This document shows positions 15,247 to 23,653 of a DNA stretch of 34,810 nt, piece after piece (positions within the stretch are counted from its first letter, which is position 1; each line of letters begins with the position of its first letter). Both the position numbers and the translations under genes were made by a program. The notes under the pieces are model-generated. The model searched no databases. It was not told where the DNA came from and was given only the letters and a program-made list of their open reading frames with translations. The stretch comes from JBOGWP01 sp050693875 (GTDB lineage: Bacteria; Actinomycetota; CADDZG01; JAHWKV01; JBOGWP01): contig JBOGWP010000079.1 in the NCBI GenBank assembly GCA_050693875.1, positions 1 to 34,810 of the forward strand. The letters are read 5' to 3'.

Positions 15247-16700
15247 AGACGGACGGCCTGGTCACCACGATCGGGCTCGAGATGCACGTCGAGCTCGCCA
15301 CCCGGACGAAGATGTTCTGCGGGTGTCTGGTCGCCTTCGGCGGGGAGCCGAACACGCGGGTCTGCCCGGTGTGCCTGGGGCTGCCGGGGTCGCTGCCCGT
15401 CCCGAACCAGCGGGCGGTGGCCTTCGTCACGAAGATCGCCCGAGCGCTTTCGTGCCAGATCGCGCCGTCCTCGGTCTTCCACCGCAAGAACTACTTCTAT
15501 CCCGACATGCCTAAGAACTACCAGATCTCCCAGTACGACCTGCCGCTGGGCGTCGCCGGGCACCTCGACGTCGACGTCGACCGCGAGACCCGCCGTATCG
15601 GCATCACCCGCGTGCACCTCGAGGAGGACACCGGAAAGTCGATCCACGTCGGGGTGGGGGGCCGCATCCACGAGGCGGAGTACTCGCTCGAGGACTTCAA
15701 CCGGGCGGGCACGCCGCTGGTCGAGATCGTCACGGAGCCGGACCTCCGTTCGGCCGATGAGGCGAGGATCTTCGCCCAGGAACTGCGGTCGATCCTGGAG
15801 TACCTCGCGGTCTCCGACGTTCGGATGGAGGAGGGATCGCTGCGCTTCGATGCCAACATCTCCGTCGCTGCGTCGGGGGAGCGCGGCACGAAGGTCGAGG
15901 TGAAGAACATGAACTCCCTGCGCTCGCTGCATCGCGCCCTCGCCTACGAAGAGCAGCGCCAGGGGGCGGCGGTGGCCGACGGCGTGGCGCTCGAGCAGTC
16001 GACCCGCCACTGGGACGAGAAGGCACAGGTGACCAAGCCGCTGAGGACCAAGGAATACGCGTTCGACTACCGCTACTTCCCCGAGCCGGACCTCGTGCCG
16101 ATGGAGCCGGGGGCCGATTGGCTCGGCGACGTAGAAGCGGAGCTGCCGGAGCTGCCCTCGATCCGAAGGACCCGCCTCGGCGCCGAGCTGGGTCTCCGTC
16201 CCGCCGATGCCGCGGTGATCACCTCCTCGCGTGCCGTCGCCGACTTCTACGAGGCGGCGGTCGCCGCGGCGCAGCATGCCGACGCCCGCCAGGTGGCGAA
16301 CTGGGTGGTGAACGAGCTGCTCGGTGCGCTCTCGGATCGGGGCGAGGACGTCGCCTCGGGCCTGGTCTCCCCGGCGACGCTCGCGGCGCTCGTCGACCTC
16401 GTCGTCGAGGGTGCAATCTCAGGGAATCAGGGCAAGGAGGTGCTGGTGCAGATGCTGGCGTCGGGCCGGGCCCCGGGCGAGATCGTGGACGAGCTGCGGA
16501 TCCGCCAGGTCTCCGATCGGTCCGAGCTCGAGCGAGCAGTGGACGAGGCGATCGCCGCCAACCCCGACGTGGCCGAGAAGATCCGCGGCGGCGAGGCGAA
16601 GCCCATCGGCTTCCTGGTGGGGCAGGTGATGCGGGCGACGGGCGGAACGGCCAATCCAGCGGTGGTCAACGAGCTGATCCGGGAGCGGCTGGGGGCCTGA
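15243..16700 (+). CDS. gatB: Asp-tRNA(Asn)/Glu-tRNA(Gln) amidotransferase subunit B
   Basis: GatB phosphorylates and amidates the glutamate on Glu-tRNA(Gln) (or aspartate on Asp-tRNA(Asn)). The 485-residue protein begins TTIGLEMHVELATRTKMFCGC, with a zinc-binding set of Cys in FCGC and VCPVC; FHRKNYFYPDMPKNYQISQ and LEEDTGKSIH are the active-site region. The C-terminal YqeY-like tail domain that binds the tRNA is present (QVSDRSELERAVDEAIAANP). GTG 15243 overlaps the gatA stop; an alternative start 12 nt upstream adds four residues only. Confidence 0.97.
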   Translation: MKTDGLVTTIGLEMHVELATRTKMFCGCLVAFGGEPNTRVCPVCLGLPGSLPVPNQRAVAFVTKIARALSCQIAPSSVFHRKNYFYPDMPKNYQISQYDLPLGVAGHLDVDVDRETRRIGITRVHLEEDTGKSIHVGVGGRIHEAEYSLEDFNRAGTPLVEIVTEPDLRSADEARIFAQELRSILEYLAVSDVRMEEGSLRFDANISVAASGERGTKVEVKNMNSLRSLHRALAYEEQRQGAAVADGVALEQSTRHWDEKAQVTKPLRTKEYAFDYRYFPEPDLVPMEPGADWLGDVEAELPELPSIRRTRLGAELGLRPADAAVITSSRAVADFYEAAVAAAQHADARQVANWVVNELLGALSDRGEDVASGLVSPATLAALVDLVVEGAISGNQGKEVLVQMLASGRAPGEIVDELRIRQVSDRSELERAVDEAIAANPDVAEKIRGGEAKPIGFLVGQVMRATGGTANPAVVNELIRERLGA

Positions 16701-16724
16701 CGCGCAGCCCGTCTCAAACGACGC

Positions 16725-16730
16725 TATCCT
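16725..16730 (+). promoter_or_regulatory. Putative -10 box (TATCCT) of the surface-protein gene
   Basis: TATCCT is followed by 7 nt and ATG 16738, without a ribosome binding site; a leaderless transcript separate from gatCAB is suggested. Confidence 0.5.
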
Positions 16731-16737
16731 GTTGCGC

Positions 16738-17055
16738 ATGAGGCGGCTTGCGTTGCTGCTCCTGCTGGTCGTGTCCGCCGTCTTGCTCCTGGGTTCCACC
16801 GCCCTGGCGCAGCAGCCCAGAGACCCGTTCGTCCCGCTGATCCGCGCCGATGCGGGCGCCACCGCGACCGGGGGGACCACCGGGACGACCACGACGACGG
16901 GGGGCGGCACGTCGACAACGCCTGCACCCTCGGTTCCGCAGACGGCAACCACCGGGATAGACGTCGAGCCGTACGTGCTCGCCGCGCTCGCAGCCTTCTC
17001 GATTGGCGGAGCCTTCCTCTGGATGGCTCGGGTGCGCGCTCGCCCGCTGATCTGA
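16738..17055 (+). CDS. Small secreted protein with Thr-rich linker and LPXTG-like C-terminal tail
   Basis: A 105-residue protein of unknown function. Residues 1-25 form a signal peptide (MRRLALLLLLVVSAVLLLG, then ALAQQ with a likely cleavage after ALA). Residues about 38-70 are a Gly/Thr-rich, probably disordered linker. The end reads TATTGIDVEPYVLAALAAF followed by more hydrophobic residues and RVRARPLI: a TG motif, a hydrophobic span and basic residues, the order of a sortase sorting signal, although the motif TATTG is not canonical LPXTG. It may be sortase-anchored or simply membrane-anchored. The start is ATG 16738, 7 nt behind TATCCT. There is no sortase gene in the window. Confidence 0.72.
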   Translation: MRRLALLLLLVVSAVLLLGSTALAQQPRDPFVPLIRADAGATATGGTTGTTTTTGGGTSTTPAPSVPQTATTGIDVEPYVLAALAAFSIGGAFLWMARVRARPLI

Positions 17056-17072
17056 CGCCCGGCCGCCCCGCG

Positions 17073-18395
17073 GTGGTGGTTTCGGACGCGCTGCTCGACC
17101 CCCTGCTCGAGTGGCTGCGCATCCCATCGGTCTCTGCAGGCGGCGCAAACCCCGAGGCGCTTCGGGCTGCGGCGGTGTGGGTGGCCGAACGAGTGCGGTC
17201 GGCGGGCGGGTCGGCCCACCTGGTGGAGGGGGGCGGGAGCCCCCTCGTCCTGGGCGAGCTCGGCCCCCGCCCCGCCGGCGGGTCGGTCCCGACGGTTCTC
17301 ATTTACGGGCATTACGACGTCCAGTCGCCCGGTCCCCTCGACGCCTGGGTCACGCCGCCGTTCGAGCCGGACATCCGTGACGGGCGCCTCTACGCCCGGG
17401 GGGCATGCGACGACAAGGGGAACTTCTGGCCGCTGCTTCATACCGCCTGCTCGATGGCCGCCGAGGGCGAGCTGCCCGTGCGGGTGCGAGTGCTAGTCGA
17501 GGGGGAGGAGGAGGTCGGGAGCGCCTCGGTGGTGCGCTGGCTTCTCGACGAGGACGAGGGCGCCGACTGCGCCATCGCTTTCGACTCCGGGAACCTGATG
17601 GACGACGAGCGGCCCGCGCTGACACTCGGCGCCCGCGGCTTCGTCCAGCTCCGCGTCAGCGTCGGCGTCGCAACCCGCGACCTGCACTCCGGCATTTACG
17701 GCGGGAGCGTCCTGAACGCGATCCACGTGCTGAACCGGATGCTGGCCGCGGTCCTCCCCGACGGCGACGGGATCCTCCGCGACGAGCTGCGCGAGGGCAT
17801 CGCCGAGATCCCCGACGTCGAACGCGAGTCCTGGGGCGGCCTCCCCCCGGCGGGCACCGTCATCGCCGAGGCGGGCGGCCGGCCGCTCTCGAAGCGCGTT
17901 GGCCAGCGGTACTACGAGCAGAACTGGGCCGACGCCTCGCTCGACGTCAACTCGATCCACTCGGGGGAGCCGCGCACCATCGTCCCCGCCGATGCCGCCG
18001 CCCATCTCACGATGCGGCTCGCTCCCGGCCAGGACAGCGACCGCATCGGGGCGACGCTCGAGCGCCTGCTGCGGGCCGAAGCGCCGCTGGGGGCCGACGT
18101 CGACATCGAACGCTCCGGGATCGACGCCGCCGCCTTCGATTCGGACAGCCCTCCGCTGCGGCTGGCGCGAGAGGCGCTGAAGCGAGCCTGCGGCACGCCA
18201 CCTCTCCTGGTGCGCATCGGGGGGACCCTTCCCGTCCTGACTCCGCTCGCGGCTCGCGGCATTCCCACGATCCTGACCGGCTTCGCCGTGGGGGCCGATG
18301 CCTTCCATGCGCCGAACGAGAGCTTCCGCCTCGAGGGTCTGCGCCTCGGCGAGGCGACCGCACGGGAGCTCTACCGGGGACTGGAGGAGCTGTGA
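17073..18395 (+). CDS. M20-family metallopeptidase (dipeptidase-like)
   Basis: A 440-residue cytosolic zinc peptidase of the M20 family (carnosinase/CNDP-like dipeptidases). The metal ligands are visible: His80 and Asp82 in IYGHYDVQ, bridging Asp113 in ARGACDDKGN, the catalytic Glu pair in LVEGEEEVGS, Asp171 in AFDSGN and the last His in DAFHAPNESF. The lid domain lies at about residues 185-300, between RGFVQLRVSV and SIHSGEPRTIVP. Start codons GTG 17073 and GTG 17076 differ by one residue and neither has a strong ribosome binding site. It begins 17 bp behind the surface-protein gene and may be co-transcribed with it. Confidence 0.9.
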   Translation: MVVSDALLDPLLEWLRIPSVSAGGANPEALRAAAVWVAERVRSAGGSAHLVEGGGSPLVLGELGPRPAGGSVPTVLIYGHYDVQSPGPLDAWVTPPFEPDIRDGRLYARGACDDKGNFWPLLHTACSMAAEGELPVRVRVLVEGEEEVGSASVVRWLLDEDEGADCAIAFDSGNLMDDERPALTLGARGFVQLRVSVGVATRDLHSGIYGGSVLNAIHVLNRMLAAVLPDGDGILRDELREGIAEIPDVERESWGGLPPAGTVIAEAGGRPLSKRVGQRYYEQNWADASLDVNSIHSGEPRTIVPADAAAHLTMRLAPGQDSDRIGATLERLLRAEAPLGADVDIERSGIDAAAFDSDSPPLRLAREALKRACGTPPLLVRIGGTLPVLTPLAARGIPTILTGFAVGADAFHAPNESFRLEGLRLGEATARELYRGLEEL

Positions 18396-18452
18396 GGGCC
18401 CCGTTGGCCGGCGCGATGCGGCCGGCCCGATTCTGTCACCCCTCGCCGATAC

Positions 18453-18481
18453 GCTTCCTTGCGGTGGTTGTCGCAGGAAGC
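18453..18481. repeat. Imperfect inverted repeat in the leader of the coiled-coil gene
   Basis: GCTTCCTTGCG and CGCAGGAAGC pair with one bulged base around an 8-nt loop (GTGGTTGT). It lies 58 bp behind the M20 stop and 14 bp before ATG 18495. It could end the upstream transcript or act as an operator or leader hairpin of the next gene. A TACGCT box at about 18450 overlaps it on the left. Confidence 0.5.
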
Positions 18482-18494
18482 GTGGAGAACGACA

Positions 18495-18863
18495 ATGGCG
18501 GTGGATGAGCGCGCACGGCATGAGCTGCACGTCAAGCTCGAGGAGGTCCTGGGGGCCGAGCGCGCCGCGACGCTGATGGCGCAGCTTCCTCCCGTTGGCT
18601 GGGCCGGTGTGGCCACGAAGCGCGACTTCGTCGAGCTGGAGCAGCGTCTCAGTCTGCGGTTCGAGGAGGTCGAGCGGCGGTTCGAGGAGGTCGAGCGGCG
18701 GCTCGAGGTTCGCCTCGACGCAGCCCACCACGAGCTGGTCGCGCTCTTCCGCGGCGAGTTCATCTCCGCAGTCACGGCGCAGACGCGCACGATGATCTTC
18801 AGCCTCGTCGGGGCCCTGGCGGCGGTCTCGGGGTTGGCGCTTGCCCTGGCTCGCCTGGGGTGA
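18495..18863 (+). CDS. Coiled-coil protein with C-terminal membrane anchor
   Basis: A 122-residue protein of unknown function resembling uncharacterised actinobacterial proteins that begin MAVDERARHELH and contain PPVGWAGVATKRD. A central heptad coiled coil (about residues 50-80) contains FEEVERR twice in tandem plus a third near-copy, LEVRL. The end is a single hydrophobic span (IFSLVGALAAVSGLALALA) with a very short tail, so it is probably a tail-anchored or inner-membrane protein with a cytoplasmic coiled coil. ATG 18495 matches the family start; 12 further codons are open upstream. Confidence 0.75.
   Translation: MAVDERARHELHVKLEEVLGAERAATLMAQLPPVGWAGVATKRDFVELEQRLSLRFEEVERRFEEVERRLEVRLDAAHHELVALFRGEFISAVTAQTRTMIFSLVGALAAVSGLALALARLG
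18660..18701 (+). repeat. Perfect tandem duplication of a 21-bp unit
   Basis: Two exact 21-bp copies (18660-18680 and 18681-18701) each encode FEEVERR, three heptad-repeat codings in all if the diverged next unit is counted. The DNA identity suggests recent slippage that lengthened the coiled coil. Confidence 0.85.
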
Positions 18864-18961
18864 GGCGCACTCCCTCTTTCCTGGGGCAGTCCGGTAGCGC
18901 CTGCCTCAACGCCGGTACCCAAGAGCGCATCCGCCCCTGCAGGGCGGGCGCGCCGGTCCGA

Positions 18962-18967
18962 TACACT
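18962..18967 (+). promoter_or_regulatory. Putative -10 box (TACACT) of the aminotransferase-serA operon
   Basis: TACACT lies 71 bp before ATG 19039; a start site near 18974 would leave a leader of about 65 nt with GAAGGGAG as ribosome binding site just before the ATG. No convincing -35 is visible. Confidence 0.4.
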
Positions 18968-19038
18968 CGAACTCGGCGTCGGCGACGCCCACCGCCGTCC
19001 GATGAGACGGCCCTCGAATCGAACGAAGGGAGCCACCG

Positions 19039-20190
19039 ATGGAACGGCCCGAGATCCTCATGACCCCCGGCCCGACGCCGGTACCGGAGAGCGTGCTGCG
19101 CGCCCAGTCGGCGCCGCTCGTCTATCACCGGGGGCCGGGCTACGCCAAGCTGCTCAACGCGGTGATGGAGGGCGTGCGGGGGATCGTCGGGACGTCCGGC
19201 GACGTCCTGGTCTTCACCTCCTCGGGGACCGGTGGGATGGAGTCGGCGGTGGCGAACGTCACGTCCCCCGGCGACCAGGTGCTCGTGGTCTCGGTCGGGT
19301 ATTTCGGCGAGCGCTTCAACGAGATGTGCAAGCGGTTCGGTTGCCTGGTGATCCCGATCGACTACCCCTGGGGCAACGTCGCCAAGCCGGCGGACGTCGC
19401 CTCGGCGCTCGACGCCAACCCCGATATCAAGACGGTCTTCATCCAGCACTCCGAGACCTCGACCGGCGTGGTGAACGACATCGAACCGATTGCCCGCGAG
19501 GTCAAGAGCCGCAGGAGGCTGCTCGTCGTCGACGCGATCTCCAGCGCGGGAGCGGTCGAGTTGAAGATGGATGCCTGGGGGATCGACGTCTGCATCGGCG
19601 GCTCCCAGAAGGCGCTCGGCGCCACGCCGGGCATCGCGTTCGTGGCCCTCTCCGACGAGGCCTGGGCCGCCCACCGCGCCTCGACCGCCCCCCGCTACTA
19701 CTTCGACTGGACGGCGCATAAGCGGGCAGCCGACCGGCCCAACGCCGAGAGCCCGTGGACGCCGGCCATCTCGGTCCTCCAAGGGTTGTCCGAGGCGATC
19801 CGCATGGCCAACGACGAGGGCCTCGACGCGATCCTGCGGCGGCACATCCTGCTCTCGCGAGCCGTCAAGGCTGGTGTCGCCGCGCTCGGCCTCGAGATCT
19901 TCGGTGAGGACGCCGAGCGGTCCCACACCGTGACCGCGGTGCGCATGCCCGAGGGGCTCGACGATGCCAAGGTGGTCGGTCTCCTGCGCAAGAAGTACGG
20001 GATCATCACCGGCCCGGGGCAGGGTCCGCTGAAGGGCAAGATCTTTCGCATCGGCCACCTCGGCTGGGTGGAGCCGCTCGACGTCATCCGTTTCTTCGGC
20101 GCCCTCGAGCTCACACTTGCCGAGCTGGGGCATGCGGTGAAGCTGGGGGCCGGGGTCTCGGCCGCCCAGGAGGTCTTCCTGCAGCCGTGA
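19039..20190 (+). CDS. Class V aminotransferase (serine-pyruvate/alanine-glyoxylate type), probably phosphoserine aminotransferase role
   Basis: A 383-residue PLP enzyme of the class V family. It begins ILMTPGPTPVPESVL, typical for alanine-glyoxylate and serine-pyruvate aminotransferases, has the phosphate loop VFTSSGTGGMESAVAN, VVDAISSAGAVELKMD and the PLP lysine Lys191 in CIGGSQKALGATPG, and ends with the substrate-carboxylate Arg region FRIGHLGWVEPLD. Its stop overlaps the serA start (GTGA), so it is made together with phosphoglycerate dehydrogenase. No serC-like gene is seen, and enzymes of this type next to serA are thought to transaminate 3-phosphohydroxypyruvate. Glyoxylate or pyruvate as natural acceptor cannot be ruled out. 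Confidence 0.88.
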   Translation: MERPEILMTPGPTPVPESVLRAQSAPLVYHRGPGYAKLLNAVMEGVRGIVGTSGDVLVFTSSGTGGMESAVANVTSPGDQVLVVSVGYFGERFNEMCKRFGCLVIPIDYPWGNVAKPADVASALDANPDIKTVFIQHSETSTGVVNDIEPIAREVKSRRRLLVVDAISSAGAVELKMDAWGIDVCIGGSQKALGATPGIAFVALSDEAWAAHRASTAPRYYFDWTAHKRAADRPNAESPWTPAISVLQGLSEAIRMANDEGLDAILRRHILLSRAVKAGVAALGLEIFGEDAERSHTVTAVRMPEGLDDAKVVGLLRKKYGIITGPGQGPLKGKIFRIGHLGWVEPLDVIRFFGALELTLAELGHAVKLGAGVSAAQEVFLQP

Positions 20191-21800
20191 GCGAGCCGAC
20201 GACCGGCGCTCCTGACCGGCCGCGGGTTCTCGTTGCCGAGCCGCTCGCGGCGGAGGGCATCGAGCACCTGCGCGCCGAGTGCGAGGTCGACGACCTCCGG
20301 CTCGACCGCGAGGAGCTGCTCAAGGCGATCGGCGAGTACGACGCGGTCATCGTCCGCTCGGCGACGAAGCTCGACCGCGAGGCGCTCGAGCGCGGGGCTC
20401 GTCTCAAGGTGGTCGGGCGGGCGGGGGTCGGGCTCGACAACATCGACGTCGAGGCCGCCACGCGCCAGGGCATCGTCGTCGTCAACGCGCCGCAGTCCAA
20501 CGTCCTGTCGGCGGCGGAGCACACCGTCGCGTTGATGCTCGCGACGGCGCGCAGCATCCCTGCTGCGCATGCATCGTTGCGGTCCGGGCGGTGGGAGCGC
20601 GACCGCTTCACCGGCGTCGAGCTGCACGGCAAGACATTGGGGGTGCTCGGGCTCGGCCGGATCGGCACGCTGGTGGCGCAGCGCGCCTCGGCGTTCGGGA
20701 TGCGCCTCGTCGCCTACGACCCCTACGTGTCGAACCAGCGGGCGGCCCAGCTCGGGATCACACTGGTCGGAACGGTCGAGGAGCTGTGCCGCCAGGCGGA
20801 CTTTCTCACCGTCCACCTCCCCAAGACCGCCGAGACGAAGGGCATCGTCGGCCGGCGCGAGCTGCGGGCGATGAAGCCGACCGCCCGCCTCGTCAACGCC
20901 TCGAGGGGAGGCATCGTCGACGAGGAGGCCCTGCACGAGGCGCTCGCTGAAGGCGTCATCGCCGGGGCCGCCCTGGACGTCTTCTCGAAGGAGCCGCCCG
21001 GGCCCCTCCCGCTCTTCGAACACGACTCGATCGTCGTCACGCCGCACCTCGGGGCCTCCACCGAAGAGGCCCAGACCAAGGCCGGGACGGCCATCGCCGA
21101 GCAGGTGCTGATCGCCCTGCGGGGTGAGATCGCCCCCTATGCGGTGAACATTGCCGCCGGCGCCGAGTTCGTCGAGGTGCTCCGCCCGTTCATCTCGCTG
21201 GCCGAGCGGCTCGGGCGCGTGCTCACCGGCATCGCCGGAGCCGGGATCAGCGCAGTCCACTTCGAGTACCACGGCTCCGTCGCGGAGCACGACTGCCGGA
21301 TCCTGACACTGGCCGGGCTGCGGGGGCTGTTCGGGGCGATCGTGCACGAGCCGGTCACCTTCGTGAACGCTCCGCTGATCGCCGCCGAGCGCGGGATCCA
21401 GGTGAAGGAGACGACGTCATCGATCTCGAGGGATTACGTGAACCTGGTGGTGATCCACACCGAGTCGGATCGCGAGTCGGTAGCGGTCGGCGGCACGCTG
21501 GTGGGAAAGCGCGACCAGGAGCGCATCGTGCGCGTCTACGACTACGAGATCGAGATGGCTCCCGAGCGGTACATGTGCTTCATTCGCTACCGGGATCGCC
21601 CCGGCATCATCGGCAAGGTCGGGTCGATCCTCGGCAGCGAGAACGTGAATGTGGCGAGCATGCTCGTCGGGCGCCAGACGATCGGCGGCGAGGCCCTGAT
21701 GGCGCTCACCGTCGACTCGAAAATACCCGGCTCGATGCTCGAGCGGATCGTCGCGGAGGTCGAGGCCCGCGACGCGAAGTTCATCGACCTCGGCGGCTGA
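20187..21800 (+). CDS. serA: D-3-phosphoglycerate dehydrogenase (long form)
   Basis: SerA oxidises 3-phosphoglycerate to 3-phosphohydroxypyruvate with NAD, the first step of serine synthesis. The 537-residue protein is the long form of Actinomycetota: a substrate-binding half-domain, the NAD domain with LGVLGLGRIGTLVAQ, VNASRGGIVDEEAL (catalytic Arg), ALDVFSKEPP (Glu) and VVTPHLGASTEEAQ (His), then an intervening ASB domain (about residues 315-450) and a C-terminal ACT domain (CFIRYRDRPGIIGKVGSIL) that usually senses serine. GTG 20187 overlaps the aminotransferase stop. Confidence 0.97.
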   Translation: MSEPTTGAPDRPRVLVAEPLAAEGIEHLRAECEVDDLRLDREELLKAIGEYDAVIVRSATKLDREALERGARLKVVGRAGVGLDNIDVEAATRQGIVVVNAPQSNVLSAAEHTVALMLATARSIPAAHASLRSGRWERDRFTGVELHGKTLGVLGLGRIGTLVAQRASAFGMRLVAYDPYVSNQRAAQLGITLVGTVEELCRQADFLTVHLPKTAETKGIVGRRELRAMKPTARLVNASRGGIVDEEALHEALAEGVIAGAALDVFSKEPPGPLPLFEHDSIVVTPHLGASTEEAQTKAGTAIAEQVLIALRGEIAPYAVNIAAGAEFVEVLRPFISLAERLGRVLTGIAGAGISAVHFEYHGSVAEHDCRILTLAGLRGLFGAIVHEPVTFVNAPLIAAERGIQVKETTSSISRDYVNLVVIHTESDRESVAVGGTLVGKRDQERIVRVYDYEIEMAPERYMCFIRYRDRPGIIGKVGSILGSENVNVASMLVGRQTIGGEALMALTVDSKIPGSMLERIVAEVEARDAKFIDLGG

Positions 21801-21873
21801 TCCGAGCGGGCCCAGCCCGCGCGGGATGCCCGTTCGGCCTGCTCGCGGCCGCAGTCGAGGCCGGGCGCGAGGC

Positions 21874-21879
21874 TACAAT
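21874..21879 (+). promoter_or_regulatory. Putative -10 box (TACAAT) of ilvE
   Basis: TACAAT lies 57 bp before the ilvE ATG. A start site near 21886 gives a leader of about 50 nt ending in the strong ribosome binding site GGAGGAGG (21924-21931). Confidence 0.5.
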
Positions 21880-21936
21880 GCTGGTAACCATGTCACGCCG
21901 CGGCGCATCCCCGTCGCGGTCCGGGAGGAGGTCGGG

Positions 21937-22854
21937 ATGCCCATCACCCCTGCTCGATTCATTTGGATGGACGGCACCTTGGTGCCATGGGAGGACGCCA
22001 GGATTCACGTCCTCACCCACTCCCTCCACTATGGGTCGGGCGTATTCGAGGGCGTCCGGGCGTACGAGACGAGGCGGGGGCCGGCGATCTTCCGCCTGTC
22101 CGACCACATCGAGCGCCTGTACCGGTCGGCGAAGATCCACTTCCTCGACATCCCCTTCCGGCTCGAGGAGCTGGTCGAGGCCACCAAGGAGACCATCCGC
22201 GCCAACGAGCTCACCTCGTGCTACATCCGCCCGCTGGTGTTCCGGGGCTATGGGGAGATGGGGCTCAACCCGCTGGCCTGCGAGGTGAACGTCTCGATCG
22301 CCGTCTGGCCCTGGGGCGCCTACCTGGGCGACGAGGGCTTCACGCGCGGCGTGCGGATGAAGGTCTCCTCGTGGCGCCGCTACGACTGGAACACGCTGCC
22401 GCCTGCGGCGAAGGCGTCGGGGCAGTACATCAACTCGATCCTCGCCAAGGTCGAGGCGATCAAGGCGGGCTACGACGAGTCGATCATGCTGAACGCCCTC
22501 GGGTACGTCGCCGATGCGAGCGGCGAGAACATCTTCGTGGTGCGCGAGGGCACGGTGCTGACCCCGCCGCTCGCCGCCGGGCCGCTGGCGGGGATCACCC
22601 GCGACTCGGTGATGCGCATCGCCACCGACCTCGGCATCACCGTCGCCGAGAGCGACATTCCCCGCAGCGACCTCTACACCGCCGAGGAGGCCTTCCTCAC
22701 CGGGACGGCCGCCGAGGTGGTGCCGATCCGCTCGGTGGACGACCGCGAGCTCGGCGATCCGGGCCCGATCACGAAGAAGATCCAGGAGGTTTTCTTCGCC
22801 GCGGTCAAGGGCGAGCTCGACCGCTACTCGGCCTGGAACGAGTACATCTCCTGA
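21937..22854 (+). CDS. ilvE: Branched-chain amino acid aminotransferase
   Basis: IlvE transfers amino groups between glutamate and the keto acids of Leu, Ile and Val. The 305-residue class IV PLP enzyme has WMDGTLVPWEDARIHVLTHS, HYGSGVFEGVRAYET, YIRPLVFRGYGEMGL, the PLP lysine Lys159 in NTLPPAAKASGQY and GYVADASGENIFVV, then the phosphate-binding GITRDSV. ATG 21937 is preceded by GGAGGAGGTCGGG, a clear ribosome binding site; 37 more codons are open upstream but are Arg-rich and unlike the family. It is 34 bp before the FAH gene, which seems to have its own start site. Confidence 0.96.
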   Translation: MPITPARFIWMDGTLVPWEDARIHVLTHSLHYGSGVFEGVRAYETRRGPAIFRLSDHIERLYRSAKIHFLDIPFRLEELVEATKETIRANELTSCYIRPLVFRGYGEMGLNPLACEVNVSIAVWPWGAYLGDEGFTRGVRMKVSSWRRYDWNTLPPAAKASGQYINSILAKVEAIKAGYDESIMLNALGYVADASGENIFVVREGTVLTPPLAAGPLAGITRDSVMRIATDLGITVAESDIPRSDLYTAEEAFLTGTAAEVVPIRSVDDRELGDPGPITKKIQEVFFAAVKGELDRYSAWNEYIS

Positions 22855-22876
22855 CCGGCGCGAGCCGCCCGCTCGG

Positions 22877-22882
22877 TAGTCT
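22877..22882 (+). promoter_or_regulatory. Putative -10 box (TAGTCT) of the FAH-gltX operon
   Basis: TAGTCT is followed by 6 nt and GTG 22889, with no ribosome binding site between: again the leaderless geometry. Confidence 0.45.
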
Positions 22883-22888
22883 CGGGTC

Positions 22889-23653
22889 GTGAGATACGCG
22901 CGCTTCTCGAAGGGCGGCCGGATCGGCTACGGGATCGTCGAGGGCGACCGCGTCGAGGAGATCAGCTCGACGCCGTTCCTCCCGCACCAGCAGACCGGCA
23001 CCGCGCACGCCCTATCGGAGGTCCGGCTGCTCGCGCCCTGTCTGCCGTCGAAGGTGATGGCCCTCGCGCACAACTACCGCCGCCACATCGAGGAGATGGG
23101 GGCCGAGGTCCCCGAGGTCCCGGTCTTCTTCTTCAAGCCCTCCACGTCGGTGGTCGGGCCCGGCGACGCGATCGTTCGCCCGCCCGGCTGCGAGCGGCTC
23201 GACTACGAGGGCGAGCTATGCGTGGTGATCGGCTCGGTCGCCCGCGCGGTGCCCGAGGAGCGTTGGCGGGAGGTTGTCCTCGGATTCACCTGCGGGATAG
23301 ATGCGACCGCCCGCGACCTCCAGGCCATCGACCTGCAGTGGGGGAGGGCGAAGGGGTTCGACACCGCCGCCCCACTCGGCCCGTGGATCGAGACCGACCT
23401 CGATCCCGACGCGGCCCGCCTCACCACGCGGGTGAACGGCGAGGTGCGCCAGGACGCCAGCACCGCCGATCTCGTGTTCGGCATCCCGGCCCTCGTCGCG
23501 TTCATCTCGTCGTACCTGACGTTGCTGCCGGGCGACGTGATCATGACCGGCACGCCCTCGGGCATCGGGCCGTTGTCCGACGGCGACCGGGTGGAGGTCG
23601 AAGTCGAGGACATCGGGACACTGGCATGCTCGGCCCGAGGGGAGCGCGCATGA
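22889..23653 (+). CDS. Fumarylacetoacetate hydrolase (FAH) family protein
   Basis: A 254-residue member of the FAH family, which hydrolyses C-C bonds or tautomerises or decarboxylates beta-keto acids with Mg or Ca. LLAPCLPSKVMALAHNYRRH is the N-terminal domain border; the metal ligands fit LDYEGELCVVIG (the E-x-E pair) and ATARDLQAIDLQWGRAKGFD, with the later VIMTGTPSGIGPL loop. Members include HpcE-type isomerases, acylpyruvases and oxaloacetate decarboxylases, and the substrate is open. The stop overlaps gltX (ATGA), so it is the first gene of that operon; why is not obvious. Confidence 0.9.
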   Translation: MRYARFSKGGRIGYGIVEGDRVEEISSTPFLPHQQTGTAHALSEVRLLAPCLPSKVMALAHNYRRHIEEMGAEVPEVPVFFFKPSTSVVGPGDAIVRPPGCERLDYEGELCVVIGSVARAVPEERWREVVLGFTCGIDATARDLQAIDLQWGRAKGFDTAAPLGPWIETDLDPDAARLTTRVNGEVRQDASTADLVFGIPALVAFISSYLTLLPGDVIMTGTPSGIGPLSDGDRVEVEVEDIGTLACSARGERA

